Shown here in pieces: positions 8,173 through 19,464 of a DNA stretch of 45,971 bases. The notes under the pieces were generated by a model that saw only the letters and a list, made by a program, of their open reading frames with translations, did no database searches and was not told the DNA's origin. The DNA comes from DATBDM01 sp036269915 (lineage in GTDB: Bacteria; Actinomycetota; Thermoleophilia; Solirubrobacterales; Solirubrobacteraceae). The first letter of the stretch is position 1; each line of letters starts with the position of its first letter. Made by a program: the position numbers and the translations under genes. Where the stretch lies: assembly GCA_036269915.1 (NCBI GenBank), contig DATBDM010000156.1, forward strand, positions 1 to 45,971, given 5' to 3'.

Positions 8173-9197
8173 ATGACGGCGACCGCAGCCGACACCGCCG
8201 TCATGACCTACCGCGAGGCGCTGCGGATGGCGCTGCGCGAGGAGCTCACCCGCGACGACCGCGTGTTCGTCATGGGCGAGGAGGTCGGCGTCTTCGACGG
8301 CGCCTACAAGGTCACCGCGGGCCTGATGGGCGAGTTCGGCCCCGACCGCGTGCGCGACACGCCGATCGCCGAGGAGGGCTTCGTCGGCGCGGGCGTCGGC
8401 GCCGCGATGCTCGGCGAGCGCCCGGTGATCGAGATCATGACGATCAACTTCCTGCTCGTCGCGATGGACCAGGTGGTCAACCACGCGGCCAAGATCGGCG
8501 CCATGTTCGGCGGCGAGGTCCGCTGCCCGCTGGTCATCCGCACGCCCAACGGCGCGGGCAACCAGCTGACCGCCCAGCACTCGCAGTCGCTCGAGGCCTG
8601 GTTCGCCGGGACGCCCGGCCTGAAGGTCGTCGCGCCGGCCACGCCCGCCGACGCCAAGGGGCTGCTCAAGAGCGCCATCCGCGACGACGACCCGGTGCTG
8701 GTGGTCGAGAACCTGCGCATCTACACCGAGAAGGGCCCGGTGCCGTCCGATCCCGAGCACCTCGTGCCGATCGGCCGCGCCGCAGTCGCGCGCGAGGGAT
8801 CCGACCTGACCGTGGTCGCGCACTCCTACGCAACCGTGCGCGCGCTGCACGTCGCCGAGCGCCTCGCCGACTCCCACGGCGTCTCGATCGAGGTCGTCGA
8901 CCTGCGCTCGCTGCGCCCGCTCGACGTCGAGACGGTCGCCGCCTCGGTGGCCAAGACCCATCGCGCGCTGACCGTCGAGGAGGGCTGGCCTACCTACGGT
9001 GTCGGCGCCGAGCTCGCGGCGCGCATCCAGCACGCCTGCTTCGACGACCTCGACGCGCCGGTGGAGCGCGTCGGCATGGCCGAGGTGCCGCTGCCCTACG
9101 CGAAGAACCTCGAATCGGCCGCGCTGCCGAACGAGGGCCGCATCGAGGCCGCGATGCTGCACGCGCTGGACCTGGCTCCGAAGCCGGGCGGGCGGGA

Positions 9198-9201
<4 letters not shown>
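8173..9201 (+). CDS. pdhB: Pyruvate-type dehydrogenase E1 component, beta subunit
   Basis: About 342 residues, the usual E1 beta length. The Pyr domain has EALRMALREEL, VFVMGEEVG (with the catalytic glutamate) and DTPIAEEGFVGAGVGAA; IEIMTINFLLVAMDQ and the later PNGAGNQLTAQHSQS and VVAPATPADAKGL are also standard. The transketolase C-terminal domain follows (VVDLRSLRPLD, VEEGWPTYGVGAE). The ATG at 8173 has GGAG seven bases upstream; ATG at 8158 would add five residues without a good ribosome site. A 58-bp gap with a hairpin separates it from pdhA. The stop shares CTAG at 9198-9201 with purU. Confidence 0.88.
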
Positions 9202-10070
<869 letters not shown>

Positions 10071-10272
10071 GCGTCCGAAGTATCGTCGCTTGCGCGGCGA
10101 CGCCGGTCCGAGACGGCGCCGGGCGCCCTCGGGCGCACCGGTCCTCTCCGGGGCTCCCCCGGGGACACGGCAGCACCTCGGCACGGCATCGCATGCGCTT
10201 CGCTGCGAGCTTCGCGGCAGGCCTGCGCACGCACGACGCAGAACGGGTCGGGCCGGCGCCGCCGCCACATCG
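10071..10272 (+). other. Structured GC-rich gap upstream of the reverse transcriptase; possible ncRNA/template
   Basis: No gene is visible in these 202 bp. Several stems can be drawn: CGTCGC (10084-10089) with GCGACG (10097-10102); CCGGTCCGAG (from 10103) with CTCGG and ACCGG (ending 10141) around a GC core; CCGGGG/CCCCGG with a CTC loop near 10148-10162; and CTGCG/CGCAG near 10223-10241. GGCGCCGG (10115-10122) is complementary to CCGGCGCC (10253-10260) and could close the whole region. Retron RTs lie just after such a template RNA, but stems are easy to find in DNA this GC-rich, so this is only a candidate. Confidence 0.3.
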
Positions 10273-11589
10273 ATGGCACGCCGCGCCGACATCGCCTCCG
10301 CCCTCGCCGCCGCGTACCTCGCGGGCGTGTGGACCGAGGACGCGCTCGTGCGCCGCTCCGCGGCCGTCGTCGCCCCGCGGCCCCGATGGCTGCGCAGCGT
10401 CGCGCGCGAGGTGCTCGCGAGCTACCCGCGCCCGCCCGCCGACCGCCCCCGCGAGCTCGCCCGCTTCGTGGCGATGGCGCTCGCCGCCCGCCGGACCCGC
10501 TCCACGGTCCGGGTCGTGCGCGTCCCGCCGGTGCATCCGGCGATGGGCCGGACGCCCTGGCCCGTGCCCGTGCTCGAGACGGCCGGGGAGCTCGCCGCCT
10601 GGCTCGGGCTGGAGCCGGAGCGGCTCGCCTGGCTCGCCGACGTCCGCGGGCTCGAGCGCGTCGCCGCCGACGAGCGCCTGCGCCGCTACGGCTACGCGAC
10701 CGTCCCGCGCCGCGACGGGCGCCCGCGCGTGATCGAGCGCCCGAAGCCGCGGCTGAAGGCGGTGCAGCGGAGGCTGCTCGACGAGCTGCTGCTGTGGATC
10801 CCGGTCCACGACGCCGCGCACGGCTTCGTCCGCGGGCGCTCGGCCCGCACGCACGCGGTGCTGCACACGGGTCAGGCGATCGTGCTCGCCTTCGACCTGG
10901 AGGACTGCTTCGCCTCGGTGCGCGCCGGGCGCATCTACGGCGTCCTGCGCATCGCCGGCTACCCGGAGGGCGTCGCCCACGTCCTCACCGGGCTGTGCAC
11001 GAACACCGTGCCGCCGGCGGTGTGGGAGGCGATCCCGCGTCCGGCCGAGCCGTCGCGGATCCCGCCGCATCACCGGCTGGGGCGGCGGCTCGCGACGCCG
11101 CACCTGCCGCAGGGCGCGCCGACCTCGCCCGCGCTGGCGAACCTGTGCGCGTTCGGCCTCGACCGCCGGCTGACCGGGCTCGCCGCGCGCTTCGGTGCGA
11201 GGTACTCCCGCTACGCCGACGACCTCGTGCTCTCCGGCGGGCCGCTGCTGCGGCGCGCGGCCGACACCGTGGCCGCGGCGGTCGCCGACATCGCGCGCGA
11301 GGAGGGCTTCCACGTCAACGAGGCCAAGCGCCGGCTCGCGACGCGCGCGGGCCGTCAGCGCGTCTGCGGCATCGTCGTCAACGACCGCCCGAACCTCGCG
11401 CGCCACGAGTACGACCGGCTCAAGGCCGTCCTGCACGACGCTGCTCGGCACGGGCCGGAAGCCGCCAACCGCGCCGGCGTCCCCGACCTTCGCGCGCACC
11501 TGCAGGGCCGCCTGGCGTGGCTCGAGTCGCTCAACCCCGCGCGCGGCGCGCGGCTGCGCGAGCGCCTCGACGCGATCGACTGGGGCTAG
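10273..11589 (+). CDS. Reverse transcriptase, retron-like
   Basis: A 438-residue RNA-directed DNA polymerase. After an N-terminal extension of about 100 residues the RT core runs: LAAWLGLEPERLAWL (107-121), VPRRDGRPRVIERPKPRLKA (144-163), GFVRGRSARTHAVLH (184-198), palm motif A AFDLEDCFASV with D208, LPQGAPTSPALANL (278-291), and the active site YSRYADD (311-317). Then GFHVNEAKRR and VCGIVVN (364-370). HAVLH resembles the retron NAxxH motif and VCGIVVN the retron VTG motif, both diverged. All three catalytic aspartates are present. There is no maturase or endonuclease domain, arguing against a group II intron. No Shine-Dalgarno sequence precedes the ATG. The convergent neighbour is a LigD-type polymerase, abutting stop to stop. 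Confidence 0.85.
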   Translation: MARRADIASALAAAYLAGVWTEDALVRRSAAVVAPRPRWLRSVAREVLASYPRPPADRPRELARFVAMALAARRTRSTVRVVRVPPVHPAMGRTPWPVPVLETAGELAAWLGLEPERLAWLADVRGLERVAADERLRRYGYATVPRRDGRPRVIERPKPRLKAVQRRLLDELLLWIPVHDAAHGFVRGRSARTHAVLHTGQAIVLAFDLEDCFASVRAGRIYGVLRIAGYPEGVAHVLTGLCTNTVPPAVWEAIPRPAEPSRIPPHHRLGRRLATPHLPQGAPTSPALANLCAFGLDRRLTGLAARFGARYSRYADDLVLSGGPLLRRAADTVAAAVADIAREEGFHVNEAKRRLATRAGRQRVCGIVVNDRPNLARHEYDRLKAVLHDAARHGPEAANRAGVPDLRAHLQGRLAWLESLNPARGARLRERLDAIDWG

Positions 11590-12483
11590 CTACGGCAGCT
11601 TCGCGGCGTGGCGGCCGATGCCCTCCCACGGGTCGCCGACGTCGGCGAGGCGGTCCCGGACCGTGCGCAGCGTCCACCGCTGCGCGCGCAGCTCCGGGTC
11701 CTCGAGCTCCTCCCACGCCAGCGGGACCGCGACCGGCGCGCCGGGCAGCGCGCGCACGGCGTAGGGCGCGACGACGGTCTGCGCGTAGGTGTTGCGCGCC
11801 GTGTCGACGAGCACGCGACCACCGCGCTTCTCCTTGCGCCAGGCGGTCGTGAGCCGGTCCGGGTCGCCGTCGGCCAGCTCCTGCCCGAGCTCCCCGGCCC
11901 GCGTCCGGACGGCGTCGGCGGGCGCCGAGCGGCGCAGCGGCGCCACCACGTGGACGCCCTTGGAGCCCGTGACCATCGCGAACGGCGTGAGGCCATGGCC
12001 GCGCAGCAGCTCCCCGAGCGCGAGCGCCGCGTCGCGGACGACCTCGAAAGCCTCGTCGCCCGGCGGGTCGAGGTCGAAGATCATCCGGTCCGGCTGGTCG
12101 GGCCGGTCGATGCGCGCCGACCACGTGTGCGGGGTGATGCAGTTCTGGTTGGCCATCCACACGAGCGTCGCGGCATCGCCGCCGACGATGTGGGAGACCG
12201 AGCCGCCGCCGCGCTTGACGACCTCGGCGCGGCGCACCCACTCGGGCGCGCCCTTGGGGATCTCCTGCTGGACGACGCGCTGGCCGTCGATGCCGCTGTT
12301 CCAGCGCCACAGGTTCAGCGGGCGGTCGCGCAGGTGCGAGGTCATCGTCGTGGCGACGTCCGCGTAGTAGCGGGCGAGATCGGCCTTCGCGATCCCGTCC
12401 GCCGGGAAGAGCAGCTTGTCCGGATGGCTGATCGCGACGCGCCGGCGGCCCGCGCGCAGCTCCATCGTGCCCGTGGGTGACAT
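11590..12483 (-). CDS. Stand-alone LigD-type NHEJ polymerase (primase-polymerase)
   Basis: About 297 residues that match the polymerase domain of LigD and nothing else. Visible motifs: SHPDKLLFPADG near the N-terminus, LNLWRWNSG and QQEIPKGAPEWV, FDLDPPG (the metal-binding D-x-D), VTGSKGVHV (the S/G-S-x-G-x-H nucleotide-binding motif) and VDTARNTYAQT followed by APYAVR. In bacterial NHEJ such polymerases fill gaps and add ribonucleotides at breaks with Ku and a ligase. No Ku, ligase or nuclease domain is in the window. The start could be ATG 12483 or ATG 12465; an inverted repeat overlaps the first. The stop directly abuts the RT stop. Confidence 0.88.
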   Translation of the reverse strand: MSPTGTMELRAGRRRVAISHPDKLLFPADGIAKADLARYYADVATTMTSHLRDRPLNLWRWNSGIDGQRVVQQEIPKGAPEWVRRAEVVKRGGGSVSHIVGGDAATLVWMANQNCITPHTWSARIDRPDQPDRMIFDLDPPGDEAFEVVRDAALALGELLRGHGLTPFAMVTGSKGVHVVAPLRRSAPADAVRTRAGELGQELADGDPDRLTTAWRKEKRGGRVLVDTARNTYAQTVVAPYAVRALPGAPVAVPLAWEELEDPELRAQRWTLRTVRDRLADVGDPWEGIGRHAAKLP

Positions 12484-12491
12484 GTGACACC
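12474..12491. repeat. Inverted repeat over the start of the LigD-like polymerase gene
   Basis: GGGTG and CACCC arms flank eight bases (ACATGTGA) that include the ATG of the polymerase gene. It is in the divergent gap with the gene at 12557 and could be an operator. The arms are short, so support is weak. Confidence 0.25.
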
Positions 12492-12556
12492 CAGTACCCG
12501 CATCGGGGTCCGCGTGCAGACCGCCAGGGTCGTGTGGGTTCGCCGATCGCGAGAAG

Positions 12557-13078
12557 ATGAGAGCAATGCCTCAAGTTCCCAGTTTCCAGACTGTCCGGCT
12601 GGCGCGAGGTCGCCATGTCGCGCCGGAGCACGGGATTTGCACGGTCGAGCTCGCCTCGATGCTCGCCGGTGACCGCTTCTCGGACTCGCCCCGCACCGCC
12701 TGCGCGGCCGTAGCCGCGTTCGTGCGCGGCTACAACGACGCGATCGACGACTCCCGCCGCCAGGACCTGTTCGCGATCGCCGCGCTGCTCGTCGGCTCGT
12801 CGAGCACCCAGGAGGAGACGCACGCGCGCATGTGGCGGCTGATCTCCTTCGCCCGCGACCTGCGGCCGCGAAGGCTCGGCGTCCTCGGGCCGCGCCTGTC
12901 CTACGAGGACGACCTCGTCAAGTGCGAGTCCGCGGGGCGCCACGTCGCGAAGGTCGCGCGGCACCACCCGCGCGTGCACGCCCAGGCGCTCGACCTGCTG
13001 GAGGCGCTGCTCGCGGAGCCGGTCGCGGCGCCAGTGATGCCGGAGGCCCCGGAGGCGCCCGAGCCGGCGCTCGTCTAG
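12557..13078 (+). CDS. Conserved hypothetical protein, 173 aa
   Basis: I know no function for this protein. It starts MRAMPQVPSFQTVRLARGRH; the ATG at 12566 is an equally good start. The middle reads HGICTVELASMLAGDRFSD, then VAAFVRGYNDAIDDSRRQDL and FAIAALLVGSSS, a mainly helical domain with conserved-looking His, Cys and Arg residues. It resembles a small protein found widely in this actinobacterial group (from memory, unverified). The tail is proline/alanine rich and probably disordered. It is divergent from the LigD-type gene and convergent with the thioesterase, sharing CTAG at 13075-13078. Confidence 0.65.
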   Translation: MRAMPQVPSFQTVRLARGRHVAPEHGICTVELASMLAGDRFSDSPRTACAAVAAFVRGYNDAIDDSRRQDLFAIAALLVGSSSTQEETHARMWRLISFARDLRPRRLGVLGPRLSYEDDLVKCESAGRHVAKVARHHPRVHAQALDLLEALLAEPVAAPVMPEAPEAPEPALV

Positions 13079-13491
13079 CCGCCGCTGAGACCCTGGCGCG
13101 CGGCGGTCGCCGGCGATTCCGGCACGTCGCGCGCGGCCGGACCGCGCTTCTCGACCGCGCGGCGCTCGTGCGTGCCGGTGCCGATCACGCGGTCGCCCTC
13201 GCGGACCTCGACGTCGAAGCGCAGCTTGCGGCCGTCCTCGATCTCGCGCAGCCGCGCGGTCGCCGTGCAGCGCGCTCCCTCTCCGGCGGCGGCGACGTGA
13301 CGGACGCAGACCTCGAAGCCGACGGTCGGCCGGCCGTCGGGCAGGTGCTCGGCCCCGAGCCGCGCGGCGGTGCGCTCCATCATCGCGATCATCCCGGGCG
13401 TCGAGAGCACGTGCGCGCCGAGCGTCCCGCCCACGTCGGTGAGCAGTTGGCCCTCGACGGTGAACTCCTCGGTGCGCTCGGACTCGGGCAT
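13075..13491 (-). CDS. FlK-like hotdog thioesterase
   Basis: A 138-residue protein with the fluoroacetyl-CoA thioesterase (FlK)-type pattern: TEEFTVEGQLLTDVGGTLGAH, then VLSTPGMIAMMERTA, LPDGRPTVGFEVCVRHVAA and IGTGTHERRAV. This is a single hotdog fold that hydrolyses acyl-CoA or related thioesters; the true substrate is unknown. The last 25 residues are a poorly conserved tail. It lies 11 bp downstream of the gene at 13503-13874, so it may be cotranscribed from the promoter that carries the SOS box. Confidence 0.78.
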   Translation of the reverse strand: MPESERTEEFTVEGQLLTDVGGTLGAHVLSTPGMIAMMERTAARLGAEHLPDGRPTVGFEVCVRHVAAAGEGARCTATARLREIEDGRKLRFDVEVREGDRVIGTGTHERRAVEKRGPAARDVPESPATAARQGLSGG

Positions 13492-13502
13492 GGCGCGTGA
13501 CG

Positions 13503-13874
13503 CTATCGATTCGCCTCGCCGTCGAGCGTCGCCTCCATCGCGGCCGCCGCGCGGCGCAGCCCGTGGCGCCCGCACAGGTCCGCGAGCGCGCGGCGCGCGC
13601 CGAGTGGGTTGTCCGGCAGCGCCTCGAACGCGACGAGCCCCTGGCGCAGGTCCTCGATGCCGACCGTGGGCGCCTCGAGGCTCAGGCGCGCGAGCCAGCG
13701 CACGGCCGCGCGCTCGAAGCGCTCCTCGTCCTGCTGCTCCATCAGCAGGCAGATCGACAACGCGTCGGCGAGGTCGATGCGCGGCAGCTCGGCCGCGGCA
13801 GCGCGCACGAGCGAGAGCCGGCCGATGCGAAGGGCGCGCTGGAAGCGGGCGTAGGGGCTGCCTTGACTCGTCAT
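13503..13874 (-). CDS. Conserved hypothetical protein with an SOS box at its start
   Basis: A 123-residue, probably all-helical, soluble protein starting MTSQGSPYARFQRALRIG, with LSLVRAAAAELPRIDLADAL, CLLMEQQDEERFERAAVRWLARL and GLVAFEALPDNPLGARRALADL. I do not know a function; the pattern recurs in this actinobacterial group (recollection). A perfect CGAAC-N4-GTTCG box lies one base upstream of the ATG. An in-frame ATG at 13892 lies inside the box region and is an alternative start. A LexA-type repressor bound there would block initiation, so damage induction is predicted. Next on the strand, 11 bp away, is the FlK-like thioesterase. Confidence 0.68.
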   Translation of the reverse strand: MTSQGSPYARFQRALRIGRLSLVRAAAAELPRIDLADALSICLLMEQQDEERFERAAVRWLARLSLEAPTVGIEDLRQGLVAFEALPDNPLGARRALADLCGRHGLRRAAAAMEATLDGEANR

Positions 13875-13875
13875 G

Positions 13876-13889
13876 CGAACGTATGTTCG
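13876..13889. promoter_or_regulatory. SOS (LexA) box
   Basis: CGAACGTATGTTCG matches the Gram-positive/actinobacterial SOS box consensus CGAACRNRYGTTCG at every position and sits in a longer perfect inverted repeat, ATGCGAAC-GTAT-GTTCGCAT (13873-13892). It abuts the start codon of the 13503-13874 gene. No other match was noticed in the intergenic parts of the window. Confidence 0.72.
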
Positions 13890-13913
13890 CATACGGACCG
13901 GCCAGCGGGCGGG

Positions 13914-13959
13914 TCGCGTCTCGCGTTGACCACCCACAGGTAGTGAAGTCGACACGCGT
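13914..13959 (+). repeat. Dispersed hairpin repeat, copy 1
   Basis: This 46-bp stretch matches 43977-44023 at about 41 of 47 positions with one gap. The shared part ends in AAGTCGACACGCGT and contains a CCACC...GGT(A/G)GT inner stem. It lies in the gap between the kinase stop and the SOS-box gene, in the same orientation relative to flanking minus-strand genes as copy 2. Confidence 0.6.
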
Positions 13960-13987
13960 GGCGCGAGTCGTCCACCCGACCTCACCA

Positions 13988-14026
13988 ATGGCGCGTTGAC
14001 GGCGTATGCGGCCGTCAACGCGCCAT
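13988..14026. terminator. Perfect 16-bp hairpin, possible terminator
   Basis: Arms 13988-14003 and 14011-14026 are perfectly complementary (ATGGCGCGTTGACGGC and its reverse complement) around a 7-base loop. It lies 46 bp after the stop of the histidine kinase gene. There is no T-run, so it is either a U-less terminator or a palindromic repeat. A second short hairpin, GGTCCG-CC-CGGACC, follows at 14028-14041. Confidence 0.55.
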
Positions 14027-14071
14027 GGGTCCGCCCGGACCGGCCCCCTCAATGCCGGGGTTGACGTTTCG

Positions 14072-17187
<3,116 letters not shown>

Positions 17188-17258
17188 CGGATGCCGCAGT
17201 GATCGGCCGTGGGTGCCCGCTCGTTGAATCCGGCGGCCGATAGGGTGCGCACGCGGAC

Positions 17259-18521
17259 ATGAAGGTCTTGATCGCAGACGACGAGCCGGGCACGCGCCTG
17301 CTCCTGTCCGCCACGCTCGAGCGGCTGGGACATGAGTGCGTGGCCGCCGAGGACGGCGACGCGGCGTGGGAGCGCTTCCTGGCGGAGGAGCCCGCGGTGG
17401 TCGTCACCGACTGGCAGATGCCGGGCCTGGACGGCACCGAGATCGCCCGTCGTATCCGCGAGCGCCCGGCCGCCGCCTACACCTACGTCGTCGTCCTGAC
17501 CGGCGCCGCCGACGAGGCCTCGGCGCGCGCCGCGATGGAGGCGGGCGCCGACGACGTGCTGCTCAAGCCGCTCGACGCCGCCGACCTCGAGCGCAAGCTG
17601 ATCGCCGCCGAGCGCGTGACGGCGATGCACCGCCGGCTGCACGCCGACGCGCGCCACGACCCGCTCACCGGCATCGGCAACCGGCTGCGCCTCGCGGAGG
17701 ACCTCGAGGCCGTCTGCGGGCGGGTCGAGCGCTACGGGCACGCATACTGCGTGGCGATCGCCGACGTCGACCGCTTCAAGGCCTACAACGACGCGCACGG
17801 GCACCCGCGCGGCGACGACGTGCTGCGCGCCGTCGCGACGTCGCTGCGCGATGGCGTCCGCACCGGCGACACGGTCTACCGCTACGGCGGCGAGGAGTTC
17901 GTGGTGCTCCTGCCCGAGCAGACGCTCGCCGGCGCCGAGCAGGCCGCCGAGCGCCTGCGCGCGGCGATCGAGGCGCTCGCGCTCCCCCATCCCGGCGGCG
18001 CGAGCGTGACGGTCTCGATCGGCGTCGCGGGGCTCGGCGACGGCGCGTGCGCGCCCGACGCCCTCTTCGAGGCCGCCGACCAGGCGCTCTACGCCGCCAA
18101 GGAGGACGGCCGCAACCGGGTGCGCGCGCGGAGGGTCGCGCCGGCGGCCGAGCGCCGCGTGCGCGTGGCGATCGCCGACGACGACGAGTCGGTGCGGCTG
18201 ACGCTCGGCGCGATGCTGGCCCGAGCCGACGGGCTCGAGCTCGTCGGCGAGGCCGTCGACGCCCCGACCGTGGTGGCGGTCGCCGCCACGCGCCGCCCCG
18301 ACGTCGTGGTGCTCGACTTCGACATGCCCGGCGGCGGCGGGATCCGCGCCGCGGCCGAGATCCGCGAGGCGTGCCCGACGGCGCGGATCGTCGCGCTCTC
18401 GGCCGACTCGAGCCCGGCCGCCCAGCTCGACATGTCACGCGCCGGCGCGGTCGGCTACCTCGTCAAGGGCGCGGCGCCGGACGAGATCGAGCGCGCCATC
18501 CGCTCCGCCGCCCGCTGGTGA
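17259..18521 (+). CDS. Response regulator/diguanylate cyclase, REC-GGEEF-REC
   Basis: A 420-residue protein with three domains. REC1 (1-120): IADDE, phospho-acceptor in VVTDWQMPGLDG, lysine in LLKPL. GGDEF (about 140-285): DPLTGIGNR, IADVDRFKAYND, YGGEEF, with an RxxD inhibitory site (RTGD) five residues before GGEEF, so it is predicted active and product-inhibited. REC2 (about 298-420): IADDDE, VVLDFDMPGG, LVKG, resembling NarL-type receivers but with no output domain after it. It makes c-di-GMP under phosphorelay control. TAGGGT at 17241-17246 precedes the ATG by 12 bases. The acetyltransferase gene overlaps its stop. Confidence 0.9.
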   Translation: MKVLIADDEPGTRLLLSATLERLGHECVAAEDGDAAWERFLAEEPAVVVTDWQMPGLDGTEIARRIRERPAAAYTYVVVLTGAADEASARAAMEAGADDVLLKPLDAADLERKLIAAERVTAMHRRLHADARHDPLTGIGNRLRLAEDLEAVCGRVERYGHAYCVAIADVDRFKAYNDAHGHPRGDDVLRAVATSLRDGVRTGDTVYRYGGEEFVVLLPEQTLAGAEQAAERLRAAIEALALPHPGGASVTVSIGVAGLGDGACAPDALFEAADQALYAAKEDGRNRVRARRVAPAAERRVRVAIADDDESVRLTLGAMLARADGLELVGEAVDAPTVVAVAATRRPDVVVLDFDMPGGGGIRAAAEIREACPTARIVALSADSSPAAQLDMSRAGAVGYLVKGAAPDEIERAIRSAARW

Positions 18522-19048
18522 TGCTGCGGATCGCGCACACCTCCGACCTCGAGGCGGCCACCCTCGACGCGGCCCGGGAGATGCTGGTGGAGGCGTTCGC
18601 GCGCGACTTCGAGCCGGCCGACTGGGAGCACGCGCTCGGGGGCATGCACGCGCTGGTGCTCGAGGACGGCGAGGTCGTCGGGCACGCCTCGGTCGTCCAG
18701 CGCCGGATCCTGCACGGCGGGCGCGCGCTGCGGGCGGGCTACGTCGAGGGCGTCGGGGTGCGCGCCGACCAGCGGCGCCGCGGCCACGGCGCGACGATGA
18801 TGGAGGCGCTGGAGCGCGTCGTGCGCCGCGCCTACGACCTCGGCGCGCTCGGCGCCACCGACGACGGCGCCGCGCTGTACACGAGCCGCGGCTGGCGCCG
18901 CTGGGAGGGCCGCTGCTCGGCGCTCACGCCGGAGGGCGTTCGGCACACGCCCGAGGAGGAGGGCTTCATCTACGTCCTCGAGACCGGGACGCCGCTCGAC
19001 CTCCAGGGCGAGCTGACCGCCGACTGGCGCGACGGCGACTGCTGGTAG
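18521..19048 (+). CDS. AAC(2')-type aminoglycoside acetyltransferase
   Basis: A 175-residue GNAT enzyme. FEPADWEHALGGMHALV, then ASVVQRRILHGG, LRAGYVEGVGVRADQRRRGHG (acetyl-CoA loop) and LGALGATDDGAALYTSRGW match, in order, the mycobacterial AAC(2')-I pattern, as does the ending LTADWRDGDCW. Such enzymes acetylate the 2'-amino group of aminoglycosides; in mycobacteria they are intrinsic and may have other roles. Resistance here is predicted, not shown. The ATG overlaps the TGA of the preceding REC-GGEEF-REC gene (TGATG), so it is translationally coupled to a signalling gene, an odd partner. Confidence 0.85.
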   Translation: MLRIAHTSDLEAATLDAAREMLVEAFARDFEPADWEHALGGMHALVLEDGEVVGHASVVQRRILHGGRALRAGYVEGVGVRADQRRRGHGATMMEALERVVRRAYDLGALGATDDGAALYTSRGWRRWEGRCSALTPEGVRHTPEEEGFIYVLETGTPLDLQGELTADWRDGDCW

Positions 19049-19061
19049 CGAGCCTGGCTCC

Positions 19062-19460
19062 TCAGCCGGCGTCGAGGGCCTGGTTGACGAGCGCGTCGGC
19101 CTCGGCGTTCTCGCGCCGCGGGACCGGGGTCACCGACCACGTCTCGAAGCCCGAGAGCGCGTCGATCGCGGCACGGTGCAGCGGGATCAGGTCGGGATGC
19201 TTGACGCGGTAGCGCCCGTTGACCTGGTGCGCGACGAGCTCCGAGTCGTTGATCACCTCGACCTCGGTAGCGCCGAGCGCCCGGGCGCGCTCGAGGCCGA
19301 GCAGCAGCCCGCGGTACTCGGCGTGGTTGTTGGTCGCGTGCCCGAGCCGCTCGGCGGCCTCGTCGACGACCTCGCCGTCAGGGGTCGACAGCACCGCCGC
19401 TGCGGCGGCCGGTCCCGGGTTGCCGCGCGCCCCGCCGTCCACGTGGACGACGAGCTTCAC
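19062..19460 (-). CDS. rnhA: Ribonuclease HI
   Basis: A 132-residue RNase H fold. VHVDGGARGNPGPAAAA (6-22) supplies the first catalytic Asp, NNHAEYRGLLLGL (44-56) the catalytic Glu, VINDSELVAHQVNG (69-82) the second Asp, and REN-AEADALVNQA the last Asp. This is the stand-alone single-domain type that cuts RNA in RNA-DNA hybrids. A second, unrelated RNase H (HII) is at 44191-44883. It converges on the AAC(2') gene with a 13-bp gap and is 4 bp downstream of the small gene at 19465. Confidence 0.88.
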   Translation of the reverse strand: MKLVVHVDGGARGNPGPAAAAAVLSTPDGEVVDEAAERLGHATNNHAEYRGLLLGLERARALGATEVEVINDSELVAHQVNGRYRVKHPDLIPLHRAAIDALSGFETWSVTPVPRRENAEADALVNQALDAG

Positions 19461-19464
19461 GGGC

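Noticed and set aside
10273..11589. Group II intron or diversity-generating retroelement
   Set aside because: No maturase or endonuclease domain, no intron RNA boundaries, and no template/variable repeat or variable-protein gene was seen nearby.
17188..17437. Extension of the kinase frame upstream into the REC-GGEEF-REC gene
   Set aside because: It arises from the frameshift: the true N-terminus (membrane helix and CHASE3 start) is in another frame beginning at 17187.
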